A DNA stretch of 64,000 bases from Belliella kenyensis (GTDB taxonomy: Bacteria > Bacteroidota > Bacteroidia > Cytophagales > Cyclobacteriaceae), in the NCBI RefSeq assembly GCF_022549675.1, contig NZ_JAKZGR010000005.1:62001-126000 (forward strand), written 5' to 3'. This document shows positions 1 to 9,143 of this stretch, piece by piece. Position numbers and translations under genes: made by a program. Within the stretch, counting starts at the first letter, position 1, and every line of letters begins with the position of its first letter. Below the pieces are notes generated by a model, which was not told the DNA's origin, made no database searches, and saw only the letters and a program-made list of their open reading frames with translations.

Positions 1-2107
1 CAGCCGTAAGCTTGATATCTGTTCCTCTACCTGCCATGTTGGTAGCGATAGTGACTGTACCAGGCTTACCTGCTTCTGCCACCACATCAGCCTCTCTGGC
101 ATGTTGCTTAGCATTCAATACCTGATGATTGATCTTACGGATCGTAAGCATCCTACTCAATACCTCAGAGATTTCCACTGAAGTCGTACCCACAAGCACT
201 GGTCTACCAGCATTGGTCAATTCTACAATTTCCTCAGCTACGGCATTGAATTTCTCTCTGACAGTCTTATATACTTTATCATCTCTGTCATTTCTGACTA
301 TTGGCTTGTTGGTCGGAATGACCACTACGTCCAATTTGTAGATTTCCCAGAACTCACCCGCTTCGGTCTCTGCAGTACCTGTCATACCCGACAGCTTGTG
401 ATACATCCTGAAATAATTCTGCAAAGTAATCGTCGCATAAGTTTGGGTGGCGTCTTCTACTTTTACATTTTCTTTGGCCTCGATCGCTTGGTGAAGTCCA
501 TCAGAATATCTTCTACCCTCCATCACACGACCTGTCTGCTCATCTACGATCTTCACCTTACCATCTACGAGGATATACTCGGTATCCTTTTCGAACATAC
601 AGTAAGCTTTCAGCAGCTGGTTTACAGTGTGAATTCTTTGTGCTTTTACTCCGTAGTCCTTGATGATTTCTTCTTTTCTGATCAACTTCTCTGTATCATC
701 TAAATCGGGATTCTTCTCCATCTCGGCGATTTCTACACCGATGTCTGGTAGAATAAAGAAGTTTGGATTCTCATTTTTCTTAGTGATGACTTCTATACCA
801 TTATCCGTGAGCTCTACAGAATTGGTCTTCTCATCTATGGTAAACAAAAGTGGTTCATCTGCCTCAGGCATGTTCCTTTTGTTGTCTTGCAAATAATAAT
901 TCTCTGTTTTTTGCAAGACTACCCTGATACCTGGTTCTGAAAGGTACTTGATCAAAGGCTTGTACTTGGGCATACCTCTGTAAGCTCTAAAAAGTGCTAA
1001 GCCACCTTCTTTTTCATTTTTCTCAGCAATCAACTTTTTCGCTTCTGTCAAGTAGCTTTGAATCAACTTACGCTGCTCCTCCACCAAGGTGGAAACCCTT
1101 GGCTTCATTTCCATAAATTCATGCTGATCTCCTCTAGGTACTGGTCCTGAAATGATCAAAGGCGTCCTTGCATCATCAATCAATACAGAATCGACCTCAT
1201 CTATCATCGCAAAGTGATGCTTTCCTTGTACAAGATCTCCGGCATCACGCGCCATATTATCCCTGAGGTAATCAAAGCCAAACTCATTATTTGTACCATA
1301 TACGATATCACACTTGTAGGCTTTTCGTCTTCCCTGAGAGTTTGGCTGATATTTATCTATACAATCTACTGTCAAGCCATGAAACTCAAATAGAGGTGCA
1401 TTCCACTCTGAATCCCTTTTGGCCAAGTAATCATTTACAGTGACTACATGGACACCTCTCCCTGCCAAGGCATTGAGGAAGGCTGGAAGTGTAGACACGA
1501 GTGTCTTACCTTCACCAGTAGCCATTTCGGCGATTTTCCCTTTGTGAAGCACCATACCACCGATTAGCTGCACATCATAGTGGACCATGTCCCACACTAC
1601 TTCGTTGCCAGCGGCCATCCACTTGTTGTGCCAAATAGCATCTTCTCCAGCTAGTTCTACATTTGATTTTCTAGCTGACAGCTCTTTGTCGTACGCATTT
1701 GCTTTTACTTTGAGGCTTCCATTCTCTTTGAATCTTCTGGCTGTTTCTTTGACTACAGCAAATGCCAATGGCATTACTTTTTCCAAGACTACCTCAAGTG
1801 CTTCGTCTCTATCTTTTTCTATCTTGTCGATATCATTGTAAAGTGCATCTTTTTCGTGCACTTTTTCAGGTGCCAATGCTTCTATTTGAGACCTGATTGA
1901 AGTGATTTTATCATCATAAGATTTCAAGTCTTCGTTGATGATTCCTTTGATTTCAATGGTTTTTGCACGAAGCTGATCATCTGTCAATCCAGACAACTTT
2001 GCATATTCTTGATTGATCAAAGCGACCTTAGGTGTCAATTCCTTGATATCTCTATCTGATTTTGTTCCAAAAACTTTTGCCAGTCCTTTGGCTATGATAT
2101 CTAACAT
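1..2107 (-). CDS. secA: Protein translocase subunit SecA (3' part cut by window edge)
   Basis: This is the ATPase motor that drives unfolded preproteins through SecYEG at the inner membrane. About 702 N-terminal residues are visible, starting at the ATG at 2107 ([14 protein letters not shown]). The reading frame is open to base 1, so the C-terminal third lies outside the window. The Walker A motif MATGEGKT is near residue 195, the [14 protein letters not shown] helicase motif II region is near residue 300, and [12 protein letters not shown] of the second nucleotide-binding fold is at the window edge. Walker A lies later than in E. coli SecA (about residue 105), consistent with the longer N-terminal part and inserts usual in Bacteroidota SecA. 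It stands alone, with dapF downstream of its start on the same strand. The identity is certain. Confidence 0.97.
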   Translation of the reverse strand, partial: MLDIIAKGLAKVFGTKSDRDIKELTPKVALINQEYAKLSGLTDDQLRAKTIEIKGIINEDLKSYDDKITSIRSQIEALAPEKVHEKDALYNDIDKIEKDRDEALEVVLEKVMPLAFAVVKETARRFKENGSLKVKANAYDKELSARKSNVELAGEDAIWHNKWMAAGNEVVWDMVHYDVQLIGGMVLHKGKIAEMATGEGKTLVSTLPAFLNALAGRGVHVVTVNDYLAKRDSEWNAPLFEFHGLTVDCIDKYQPNSQGRRKAYKCDIVYGTNNEFGFDYLRDNMARDAGDLVQGKHHFAMIDEVDSVLIDDARTPLIISGPVPRGDQHEFMEMKPRVSTLVEEQRKLIQSYLTEAKKLIAEKNEKEGGLALFRAYRGMPKYKPLIKYLSEPGIRVVLQKTENYYLQDNKRNMPEADEPLLFTIDEKTNSVELTDNGIEVITKKNENPNFFILPDIGVEIAEMEKNPDLDDTEKLIRKEEIIKDYGVKAQRIHTVNQLLKAYCMFEKDTEYILVDGKVKIVDEQTGRVMEGRRYSDGLHQAIEAKENVKVEDATQTYATITLQNYFRMYHKLSGMTGTAETEAGEFWEIYKLDVVVIPTNKPIVRNDRDDKVYKTVREKFNAVAEEIVELTNAGRPVLVGTTSVEISEVLSRMLTIRKINHQVLNAKQHAREADVVAEAGKPGTVTIATNMAGRGTDIKLTA

Positions 2108-2222
2108 ATGTATTATTCTATATTGGGCTTTAAAATTACTTCGTTTTTATTACAATTGGAAATTAGAATGATATAGATCGTCTAATTATCACAAGTCTAC
2201 ATGTTTGAAAATTCGTGAACTG

Positions 2223-2996
2223 CTACTTTTCCCATACACCATGAAAAACCTGCTCTGCTGGTCCGATCAACTTGATATTGCGAAAGCTCCCGTCTGCGGT
2301 CGCAGAAAAACGTACTTTTAACTTCCCTCCAGGAGTAAGGATTTTTACTTCATTTAATTGGTGCTTGATGCCATATACTAAAGCACAAGCGGTGACCCCT
2401 GTGCCACAAGATAAGGTCTCGTTCTCGACCCCTCTCTCGTATGTCCTCACATGAATCTCCTCATCACTGATAGGGGTTACAAAGTTTACATTTGTCCCAT
2501 TAGGCTTATAATCATCACTATACCGCACTGCAGCACCTTGCTCCACGACTGGGTAGCTCAGCACATTATCTACAAATCTCACATGGTGAGGTGAACCTGT
2601 ATTGACAAAATAATCTTGCCCTGCATTGGAGATACTATTCACATCACTCATTCCAAGTTCTACCAAGTGATCATTAACTAGGGCTGTATGAGGGCCATCT
2701 ATAGCAAGGAATTTGGTTTCTTTATCTATGATATCGAGGAATTTTGAAAAAGCTACAGCACATCTTGCGCCATTTCCACACATACTTTGTGACCCATCCG
2801 AATTGAAATATATCATTTCAAAATCAAAGCCATCTTTGTTTCTAATCAAAATAAGTCCATCAGCTCCGATGCCAAACTTGCGATCGCATAACATTTGAAC
2901 CAAAGAGAGGTTATCTTCAGGAAATGCTTCAATTCTGTCATCGATCATGATAAAATCATTTCCAGTGCCTTGGTATTTATAAAAGGAAAATTGCAT
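2223..2996 (-). CDS. dapF: Diaminopimelate epimerase
   Basis: This enzyme interconverts LL- and meso-diaminopimelate in the cytoplasm, the last step before meso-DAP is used for lysine and peptidoglycan. Its 257 residues are close to the family's usual 270-280. Both catalytic cysteines of this cofactor-independent epimerase are visible: Cys73 in SMCGNGARC and Cys197 in LSCGTGVTAC. The N-terminal YKYQGTGNDFIMID block is typical of the family. The ATG at 2996 is the natural start. It lies 115 bp upstream of secA on the same strand and may be cotranscribed with it, though no functional link is implied. Alanine racemase, another cell-wall precursor enzyme, lies 3.4 kb away. Confidence 0.96.
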   Translation of the reverse strand: MQFSFYKYQGTGNDFIMIDDRIEAFPEDNLSLVQMLCDRKFGIGADGLILIRNKDGFDFEMIYFNSDGSQSMCGNGARCAVAFSKFLDIIDKETKFLAIDGPHTALVNDHLVELGMSDVNSISNAGQDYFVNTGSPHHVRFVDNVLSYPVVEQGAAVRYSDDYKPNGTNVNFVTPISDEEIHVRTYERGVENETLSCGTGVTACALVYGIKHQLNEVKILTPGGKLKVRFSATADGSFRNIKLIGPAEQVFHGVWEK

Positions 2997-3097
2997 GTCT
3001 ACTTACTTTGCTATTTTATGATTTACAAATGATTCAAAAACCAAACCATTGTACATTGTGAATGCAAACATAAACATCTTGTCATAAAATCAGACTT

Positions 3098-3129
3098 ATT
3101 GTCCGACTTTAGGTTTTATTATAGCTTTG
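3098..3129 (+). promoter_or_regulatory. Putative Bacteroidota-type promoter of the sod gene
   Basis: TTG at 3099-3101 and TAGCTTTG at 3122-3129 resemble the Bacteroidota -33 (TTTG) and -7 (TAnnTTTG) elements, with 20 bases between them. This predicts transcription from about base 3137 and a leader of roughly 75 bases before the ATG at 3211. It is a pattern match only. Confidence 0.45.
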
Positions 3130-3210
3130 AAATCTTTATCTTAGGCAGTTAGAATTACAAACGAGAAGTATTCATTTTGAGAAAAATTAAAGGATAAATC
3201 CCCAAAAAAA

Positions 3211-3978
3211 ATGAAAAAATCAAACATTAAAGTATCTAGAAGGTATTTTATCTCAAGAAGCACCAGGGCTACCCTTGCCATAGGTATCGGATCATCATTG
3301 GTAGGATCTGCATTCTTGACCGCATGCGGAGGAGAATCTTCTGAGGAAAATGAAACCAAACTGAGTACGGGTTTTGAACAAACAGCTTTGGCGTACGATT
3401 ATGCAGCTCTTGAGCCACATATCGATGCCATGACCATGGAGATACATTATACAAAGCATGCTGCTGCTTATGCCAAAAATCTTGGCGAGGCCGCTGCTGA
3501 AGAAGGTGTAGACGTGAGTGCTCCGCTAGAAGAAGTGATGATGAACATTTCCAAATACTCTACTAAAATGAGAAACAATGGAGGTGGCCATTACAACCAT
3601 GAATTATTTTGGAAAACGATGTCACCTGACGGAGGTGGTAAGCCAAGTGGTGACCTAGAAGCTGCTATCAATGATGCTTTTGGAAGCTTTGATGAGTTCA
3701 AGTCAAAATTTGAAGAAGCTGGAAAAACAAGGTTTGGTTCTGGATGGGCATGGCTTGTAGTAGATTCAAATAAAAAATTGGCAGTAGGCTCTACTCCAAA
3801 TCAAGATAATCCACTCATGGATGTGTCGGATTTTCAAGGCGTTCCTTTGCTAGGTATCGACGTGTGGGAGCATGCCTATTACCTCAAGTATACCAGTGAT
3901 AGGGCTGGATATATCGGAAATTGGTGGAACGTGATCAATTGGGATGCCGTATCTGAGCGATATGATGCGTTGAAATAA
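3211..3978 (+). CDS. Exported Fe/Mn superoxide dismutase, Tat-type lipoprotein
   Basis: This protein converts superoxide to hydrogen peroxide and oxygen with an Fe or Mn centre. The four expected ligands are present: His83 (TKHAAAY), His130 (HYNHELFW), Asp217 and His221 (DVWEHAYY). Unusually for a Fe/Mn SOD, a 39-residue leader precedes the enzyme. The leader has SRRYF at residues 9-13 (twin-arginine motif), a hydrophobic stretch, and FLTAC ending at Cys39 (lipobox). The enzyme is therefore inferred to be folded, metal-loaded and exported by Tat, then lipid-anchored in the periplasm; tatC lies in this window at 40.7 kb. The second His of the common KHH motif is Ala here. A transcription terminator follows at 4141. 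The metal (Fe, Mn or cambialistic) cannot be told from the sequence. Confidence 0.93.
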   Translation: MKKSNIKVSRRYFISRSTRATLAIGIGSSLVGSAFLTACGGESSEENETKLSTGFEQTALAYDYAALEPHIDAMTMEIHYTKHAAAYAKNLGEAAAEEGVDVSAPLEEVMMNISKYSTKMRNNGGGHYNHELFWKTMSPDGGGKPSGDLEAAINDAFGSFDEFKSKFEEAGKTRFGSGWAWLVVDSNKKLAVGSTPNQDNPLMDVSDFQGVPLLGIDVWEHAYYLKYTSDRAGYIGNWWNVINWDAVSERYDALK

Positions 3979-4140
3979 GATCAGGACTCAAGATCATTAC
4001 ATTGAAAATATTGAGACGGAAGTTCAATCTGGCCAATATTTTTGTCGACTAATAAAATATCGATTGCTAGTCAAGCACGAAGATCGGTGATAAACTTACT
4101 AAACAAGGGCTGATTTGATTCCAGTCAAAAAGTAAAACTA

Positions 4141-4175
4141 AGCGCAAAGGAATATACTTTCTTTGCGCTTTTTTC
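4141..4175 (+). terminator. Rho-independent terminator after sod
   Basis: AGCGCAAAG pairs with CTTTGCGCT and is followed by six T. It lies about 160 bp after the sod stop. Confidence 0.8.
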
Positions 4176-4243
4176 ATAAATAAGCACTTGGACTGGTGAT
4201 TTATCATGCCTTTCATGCTGTTGAAACCTGTATTTTGTCACAT

Positions 4244-4272
4244 TTTGTACGGATAGCTGGCATGTACCTTGC
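4244..4272 (+). promoter_or_regulatory. Putative promoter of the unknown lipoprotein gene
   Basis: TTTG at 4244-4247 and TACCTTGC at 4265-4272 are separated by 17 bases, close to the Bacteroidota TTTG/TAnnTTTG promoter. It predicts a start site near 4280, which favours the ATG at 4309 over the GTG at 4282 as translation start. Confidence 0.5.
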
Positions 4273-4308
4273 AAAGAGGTCGTGGAAAAAACCAACTATT
4301 TAACGAAA

Positions 4309-5079
4309 ATGAGAAAATCAATCAAACACTTTCAGAAATTAGCCCTTATCTTTTGCATTGGCTATTTGACATTTGCCTGCTCTGAGGCTGAAGACACAGA
4401 GATCAATGAACCACAGAGCAATGTAGGCTTAAGTGCTACCTCAAGTGCAAACAATGGGAGCAACGCAAACCAGCGTGTGATAGTGAATGGCTTTGCTACA
4501 AGTCAATTTGCTGTGGGTACCAAAGAAATAGAAATGAAATATGCTGCAAAAGCTGACCTCTTGGCGGGCATCAGCATCGGGAATATTGCACTCAAGACTA
4601 ATGTGAGCACTTCATTTCACCAGGAAGCTTCACAACCTAAGAATGTGATTTTGGTAAACAATGGTACTGCCGCTACCTCCGTGATCGCAGCAGGTAGAAG
4701 CCCTCAAGGAAATTACACAGAAGTGAACTTCAAGCTTCACAGAAAAACCGAAGGCAACACCAATGATCCAATGTACGATCGCTCGCTTTGGATTGCAGGT
4801 GAAATCGACGGAAAAGTATCGACCATCTGGCTCACATCTGAAAAAGCTATCAAAGCAAGATCCGAAAATGCTGTAGGTGTAGAAGTAGATGGTGATACGG
4901 ATATGATCTTGGTTTTTGATATGGATAAATTATTTGCAGAGGTAGATTTCAGTGCGGCAGTTGATGCCAATGGAGATGGAAGGATAGATATTGGTCCAAA
5001 CAGTGCTGATGGAAATGCGGCAATTCTCTCTAAGATCGAAAGTAATCTAGAAACTGCTGTGGTACTAAAGGGTAATTAA
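4309..5079 (+). CDS. Unknown lipoprotein with a DxNxDGxID loop
   Basis: I do not recognise the family. From the ATG at 4309 the product is 256 residues with a lipoprotein signal (MRKSIKHFQK..., lipobox LTFAC). A 27-base GTG-initiated extension is possible but would lie at or upstream of the predicted transcription start. The mature part is rich in Asn, Ser, Ala and Val, as in extracellular beta-sheet proteins. It has two Asp-rich segments, VDGDTDMILVFDMD and DANGDGRIDIGPN. The latter fits a calcium-binding EF-hand or dockerin-like loop. The gene is monocistronic, with its own promoter-like element and a terminator at 5127. A structural or ligand-binding role at the cell surface is only a guess. 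Confidence 0.75.
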   Translation: MRKSIKHFQKLALIFCIGYLTFACSEAEDTEINEPQSNVGLSATSSANNGSNANQRVIVNGFATSQFAVGTKEIEMKYAAKADLLAGISIGNIALKTNVSTSFHQEASQPKNVILVNNGTAATSVIAAGRSPQGNYTEVNFKLHRKTEGNTNDPMYDRSLWIAGEIDGKVSTIWLTSEKAIKARSENAVGVEVDGDTDMILVFDMDKLFAEVDFSAAVDANGDGRIDIGPNSADGNAAILSKIESNLETAVVLKGN

Positions 5080-5126
5080 TCCCGATTTTTGAAACTATAG
5101 AGAAAGTAAACTTTTCTTGATTTAGA

Positions 5127-5172
5127 TAAAAGCCTCTCATGCTTGCACGTTCAAGCCTGAGGGGCTTTTTTC
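5127..5172 (+). terminator. Rho-independent terminator
   Basis: AAAAGCCTCTCA and TGAGGGGCTTTTTT form a stem (one G opposite T) with a T-run. It closes the lipoprotein gene ending at 5079. Confidence 0.8.
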
Positions 5173-5577
5173 TTGAACTGCATGAAAGTTAGGGTCCTGA
5201 CATGAACGATCCCGTATAGATGATCATAGGAAGTATTTCTGAAGTCATTTTTTTCATCTCGGATCAATCCTCATTCATTATAGTGGATTCTCGACAATAC
5301 TACCAGGAAAAGTATTTTTAGCAAATGAAAGAGAACTAATGGATCAATATAGAAAAGAGTGGGACAATTTATCAACCAATATACAATTGAAGTATTATCT
5401 GGATTATAAAATTCCTTGCTGGATCTAATTGATGGTATCTACGGAGATATACATTTATAAAGTCAAAGACCCTTTCTAAAAATAATTTTTTGAAATGATC
5501 AAAGTTTTGTTTCTTAGTCGGTCAAAGTAGAGCACAGACTCACTATTTCAAAAATACATCTCAAAATATCAAACTAT
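5173..5577. other. 405-bp gene-poor stretch
   Basis: No convincing gene or structured RNA was seen. A 29-codon open frame at 5339-5428 (MDQYRKEWDNLSTN...) begins after an A-rich stretch and could be a gene remnant, but nothing supports its expression. Confidence 0.4.
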
Positions 5578-6045
5578 ATGCAAGATCCAAAGTCGCTCAC
5601 TTCAGTAGCAGCATTTCATCAGACGTTCAAACACCCAATCCTATCAGAACCACAAATTCCAGAGGCAAAAAGGTGTGAATTGAGGGTTTCCCTTATCGCA
5701 GAGGAGCTCAAAGAGCTTGAAGAAGCGATAGCTGATCAGAACATCGTAGAGATAGCTGATGCACTTTGTGATATTCAATATGTTCTGTCAGGTGCAATTT
5801 TAGAATTTGGATTAGGCGACAAATTCAAAGAACTCTTCGACGAAGTTCAACGGTCAAATATGAGCAAAGCATGTAAAAATATAGAAGAAGCTGAAGCCAC
5901 AGTGGCTCATTACCAAAGTCAAGGGGTATCCTGCTTTTATGAGCAAGAGGGAGACCTATACCTAGTATTCAGAGAAGGGGATCGCAAGACACTAAAGTCA
6001 GTGAACTATTCGCCAGCTGATTTGAAAGGGATTTTAGGAAAATAA
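5578..6045 (+). CDS. MazG-like / PRA-PH-fold nucleotide pyrophosphohydrolase
   Basis: This is a predicted all-alpha NTP pyrophosphohydrolase that hydrolyses nucleoside triphosphates to the monophosphate and pyrophosphate, a house-cleaning activity. The 155-residue protein carries the family's metal-binding pattern EELKELEEA (about residues 42-50) followed by EIADALCDIQYVLSG (about 58-72). The acidic residues in EExxE and ExxDxxxD bind Mg. About 50 C-terminal residues, including VNYSPADLKGIL, are an extra tail often seen in the phage/Bacteroidota branch of this family. The substrate cannot be assigned. The gene ends just before a 7-bp tandem array, so it likely lacks a conventional terminator. 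Confidence 0.85.
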   Translation: MQDPKSLTSVAAFHQTFKHPILSEPQIPEAKRCELRVSLIAEELKELEEAIADQNIVEIADALCDIQYVLSGAILEFGLGDKFKELFDEVQRSNMSKACKNIEEAEATVAHYQSQGVSCFYEQEGDLYLVFREGDRKTLKSVNYSPADLKGILGK

Positions 6046-6052
6046 GAAAATT

Positions 6053-6277
6053 GAAGGGGGAAGGGTGAAGGATGAGGGGTGAAGGATGAAGGATGAGGGG
6101 TGAAGGATGAAGGATGAGGGGTGAAGGATGAAGGATGAGGGGTGAAGGAAGGGGTGAAGGATGAAGGATGAAGGATGAGGGGTGAAGGATGAAGGGTGAA
6201 GGATAAGGGATGAAGGGTGAAGGGTGAAGGATGAGGGATGAAGGGTGAAGGATGAAGGGTGAAGGGTGAAGGGGGAT
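6053..6277. repeat. Heptanucleotide tandem array GGRTGAA
   Basis: About 31 units of GGRTGAA/GGRTGAG run head to tail, mixing GGGTGAA, GGATGAA and GGATGAG. One 6-bp unit (GGAAGG) breaks the phase near 6148. The reverse strand is open as a His-Pro-Ser-rich frame, which is a by-product of the repeat. Confidence 0.95.
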
Positions 6278-6300
6278 GATTCAATCTAATTAGGTAGCTT

Positions 6301-6360
6301 GCTTTGTACTTTGTACTTTGTACATCGTACATTGTACATTGTACATCGTACATTATACTT
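6301..6360. repeat. Heptanucleotide tandem array TGTACNT
   Basis: About eight units of seven bases (TGTACTT, CGTACAT, TGTACAT, ending TATACTT) follow the first array by some 25 bp. GTAC is self-complementary, so the array can also fold back on itself. Confidence 0.9.
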
Positions 6361-6425
6361 TACTCTCCCATTTCTAATCTCTCAAAGCATCAGAAAACAT
6401 TGGGGTGAATTATCTCAGGAAAGTC

Positions 6426-7580
6426 TTATTTGACTATTCTGCGGGGGATGTCTAGTGGGAGGCGAGTCAATAGCTCATAATTGACTTGCTGAGTAGACTC
6501 ACCAAATGAGGCCACAGTGATTTCGTTCTTCTTTTGCTTACCGATCAAAACTACTTCATCTCCTCTTTTGAGGTCTTTCAGGTCAGTTACATCTACAGCT
6601 ATGCTATTCATCGTCACAGTACCCACTACTGACACCATCTTGCCATCTATCAATACTTTCCCCTGATTACTCAACACGCGACTATAACCATGAGAATAGC
6701 CAATAGGGATTAGAGCAATCTCCATGTCTCTCGGTGCCATATAGCTGGATCCGTAACCTATAAACTCCCCCATCTTCACTTTCTTGAAACTCATGATGCT
6801 GCTTTTCCACGAAATCAATCTTTTTAGTGGGTTTTTGTCACTTTCTGGAAGACTCTTGAACTTGTACATGTAGGTCTCCATCGTAGGCCAAAAACCATAA
6901 GACGCTATACCAATCCTAACCATGTCCATGATGGTCTCAGGGTAGCTAAAAGTAGCTGCGGAACATGCTGTATGGTATTTGTCAAAGTTCAATCCATGGT
7001 CTGAAAACCATGTTTTGAACTGATCATACTTCTTGATCTGAGTGCGTACTCTCACGTAGTTGCTCACACTCTCGGCGCCTGCATAGTGCGTACATAGACC
7101 ACATCTTGAGATATAGCCCTCATTTTTTTTCAAAATAGACATAAGCTTTTCTCTATCACTCCATTCAAATCCTGTACGGTGAAACCCAGTCTCTACCTCT
7201 ACATGAATCCTAGCTTTTGCGTTGAGTTTTTTGGCAATTTGAATGGCCGCATCAAGCCTTTCAAATTCAAAAACAAAAAAACTAATCCCTTTTTTTATAA
7301 TTTCTTCCAAGTCTTCATCATGTAGCATCCCCATGATCATGATATCAGACTTTTGCTTTCTATTGTCATATACTCTCAATGCTTCATCAGCAGAAAAAGT
7401 GCTAAAATGCCGAATTCCAGCCTCTTCTGCTATGGGCACAATATGCTCAATCCCATGTCCGTAGGCATTACCTTTGACGACCGCAGAGATTATGACTTGA
7501 TTTCCCGTCTCCTTTTTAATGAATGCTATGTTTTTTTTGTAGGCTGACTTGCTGATTTCGATATATGAAGTATGATTCAT
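6426..7580 (-). CDS. alr: Alanine racemase
   Basis: This PLP enzyme interconverts L- and D-alanine in the cytoplasm for peptidoglycan synthesis. The protein is 384 residues, a typical length. The PLP lysine lies in VVKGNAYGHG near residue 35. The C-terminal half contains the beta-domain with IGYSHGYSRVLSN and VVGTVTMNSIAVDVTD, which matches the family's catalytic-Tyr and substrate-binding regions. There is some drift from the textbook YGDG motif (IGYGSSYMAP and IGYSHGY here). The ATG at 7580 is the only sensible start. It is 45 bp downstream of the M20 amidohydrolase gene, in the same orientation, and is probably cotranscribed with it. Confidence 0.9.
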   Translation of the reverse strand: MNHTSYIEISKSAYKKNIAFIKKETGNQVIISAVVKGNAYGHGIEHIVPIAEEAGIRHFSTFSADEALRVYDNRKQKSDIMIMGMLHDEDLEEIIKKGISFFVFEFERLDAAIQIAKKLNAKARIHVEVETGFHRTGFEWSDREKLMSILKKNEGYISRCGLCTHYAGAESVSNYVRVRTQIKKYDQFKTWFSDHGLNFDKYHTACSAATFSYPETIMDMVRIGIASYGFWPTMETYMYKFKSLPESDKNPLKRLISWKSSIMSFKKVKMGEFIGYGSSYMAPRDMEIALIPIGYSHGYSRVLSNQGKVLIDGKMVSVVGTVTMNSIAVDVTDLKDLKRGDEVVLIGKQKKNEITVASFGESTQQVNYELLTRLPLDIPRRIVK

Positions 7581-7625
7581 GAAGTTTTATTAGTAATTGA
7601 AAATATAAAATGGTGTGTGAAAGCA

Positions 7626-8762
7626 TCAATCTTGATGGATGAGTTTGACAATTTTTTCAAACATGGAGACACCAGTAGGGATAAGATCATCATTGAAATC
7701 ATAATCATTTTCATGAAGCTGAGGATGTGATTTACCTGATCCTAAGCCGAAAAGTAGGGTTTTGGTATGGGATGAGAACATTCCAAAATCTTCTGACCAT
7801 CTAAAAGGGATTCTAATATGTTTTGTTTTAAGCTTGAGCTCTTTTGCTGCTTGATTGGCATACTCCCATGCATCAGGATCATTGATCGTGGCAGCAAAAT
7901 CTTCCGTGTATTCAAATGTGATGGATAAGCCATATTCCTTGGCAATCTGCTGAGAAAGCTTTTCTGCATAGTTGATCAAAAGCAATTGAGTATCATTATC
8001 AAAAGACCTCAGTGTCGCCATCACCACTGCTTCCCCAGGAGTGGTACCAAATGCTACTTCTCCTAGCTTTGCATGAATCACAGTGATCAAACTGAACTTT
8101 TTCATGGCATCTGGCAGCTTTTGAAGGGCTACGATCATCTTGGACATGGCCTCTGCGGGGCTATTACCATCTTCTGGGTGCGCTGCATGGCTGTTTTTGC
8201 CTTTTAGCTTGATAATCATCCCTGTAGATGCCGCTGTGAATGAACCCTTCTTGATTACGACCTGATTCTTATCATAGCCGGGCAGGTTGTGTAATGCAAA
8301 AGCAAAGTCTGGCTTGATCTTTTCGAATTTTGTATCCTCCACTACCCTTGCAGCTCCCTCCCCAGTTTCTTCGGATGGTTGAAAAAGAAGAATAACTCGC
8401 CCCTTATGTAAGGGTTCATGGCTTAGAGAAAGGCCAAGTCCAGCTAGAATTGCCATATGTCCATCATGCCCACATAGGTGAGCGATGCCATGATGCACGG
8501 ATTTATATTTGATTTTGCTATGTTCATGAATAGGCAAGGCGTCAAGCTCACTGCGAAAAAGGCTAGTGGGTCCTTCTTCTTTGCCTTCAAAAACAAAAGC
8601 AATTCCATGGCCACCAATATTCTTTATCGTTTGAGAAGGATTTAGCGATTTGAAAAAATCAGCGATTCGTTGGGCTGTTTCTTTTTCTTGACCAGAAACT
8701 TCGGGGTGCTGGTGTAAAATGTGCCTGAGTTCCTTGATTTGCTTGAGCTTTTTTGCATCCAT
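7626..8762 (-). CDS. M20-family amidohydrolase (metal-dependent aminoacylase-like)
   Basis: This is a zinc or manganese hydrolase of the M20D branch, which includes N-acyl amino acid, hippurate and IAA-conjugate amidohydrolases. The 378-residue protein has the ligand motif HLCGHDGHMAIL near residue 92 and LLFQPSEETGEGA near residue 125. HNLPGY follows, and then a dimerisation lid domain with the conserved SHAAHPEDGNSP. No signal peptide is present, so it is cytoplasmic. The natural substrate is unknown, but acylated amino acids or small peptides are expected. It sits directly upstream of alr and likely forms a two-gene unit with it. Confidence 0.9.
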   Translation of the reverse strand: MDAKKLKQIKELRHILHQHPEVSGQEKETAQRIADFFKSLNPSQTIKNIGGHGIAFVFEGKEEGPTSLFRSELDALPIHEHSKIKYKSVHHGIAHLCGHDGHMAILAGLGLSLSHEPLHKGRVILLFQPSEETGEGAARVVEDTKFEKIKPDFAFALHNLPGYDKNQVVIKKGSFTAASTGMIIKLKGKNSHAAHPEDGNSPAEAMSKMIVALQKLPDAMKKFSLITVIHAKLGEVAFGTTPGEAVVMATLRSFDNDTQLLLINYAEKLSQQIAKEYGLSITFEYTEDFAATINDPDAWEYANQAAKELKLKTKHIRIPFRWSEDFGMFSSHTKTLLFGLGSGKSHPQLHENDYDFNDDLIPTGVSMFEKIVKLIHQD

Positions 8763-8947
8763 GCCTTTATACAGTTAATTAATGAGTTAAAAAACGAAGA
8801 TTTCTTTTAAAGTAGGCAAAAATTATGCAGAGCTATGTATCTGAACAATAATTTTAAACAAAAAAAATTATTTTTCTGACCATCAATGAGCTACAAATTA
8901 TAGAGAACTTTTTATATTAGATGATGTTTTAGCTACTAAACCTATAA

Positions 8948-9127
8948 ATGATGACTACAGAACAACAAACAAGTTTAGAACAAAAAATTGAAGAACTGAA
9001 AGCAAGTTTGACTGGGGATATGTTTCAAGATATGGACACAAGAGATCAGATACACAATCTTGAGATGCAACTCAAAGGCGTAAAACCAATGGACAGTCAC
9101 TTCGATTGTGTTGGCTGCGGAAGTTGA
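8948..9127 (+). CDS. Small protein with C-terminal DCVGCGS tail
   Basis: A 59-codon ORF starts MMTTEQQTSLEQKIEELK and ends FDCVGCGS. The body is predicted to be helical and charged, with a heptad-like pattern suited to a coiled coil. The CxxCGS tail after a flexible stretch looks like a metal- or thiol-binding tail. The ATG lies directly downstream of an AT-rich leader. I do not recognise a named family, although similar short proteins ending in CVGCGS are, to my recollection, common in Bacteroidota. It is convergent with the UbiA-like gene, with 16 bp between stops. Confidence 0.7.
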   Translation: MMTTEQQTSLEQKIEELKASLTGDMFQDMDTRDQIHNLEMQLKGVKPMDSHFDCVGCGS

Positions 9128-9143
9128 TTATTGTCTCTGTGGT

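Noticed and set aside
398-1841. Several plus-strand ORFs
   Set aside because: All lie inside secA on the opposite strand, which is continuous and full of SecA motifs.
6053-6277. CRISPR array
   Set aside because: Contiguous 7-bp units with no unique spacers; no cas genes.
6006-6353. 115-residue His-Pro-Ser-rich reverse-strand ORF
   Set aside because: It is the translation of the GGRTGAA heptad array, with a 7-bp period giving a repeating peptide; nothing supports a gene.
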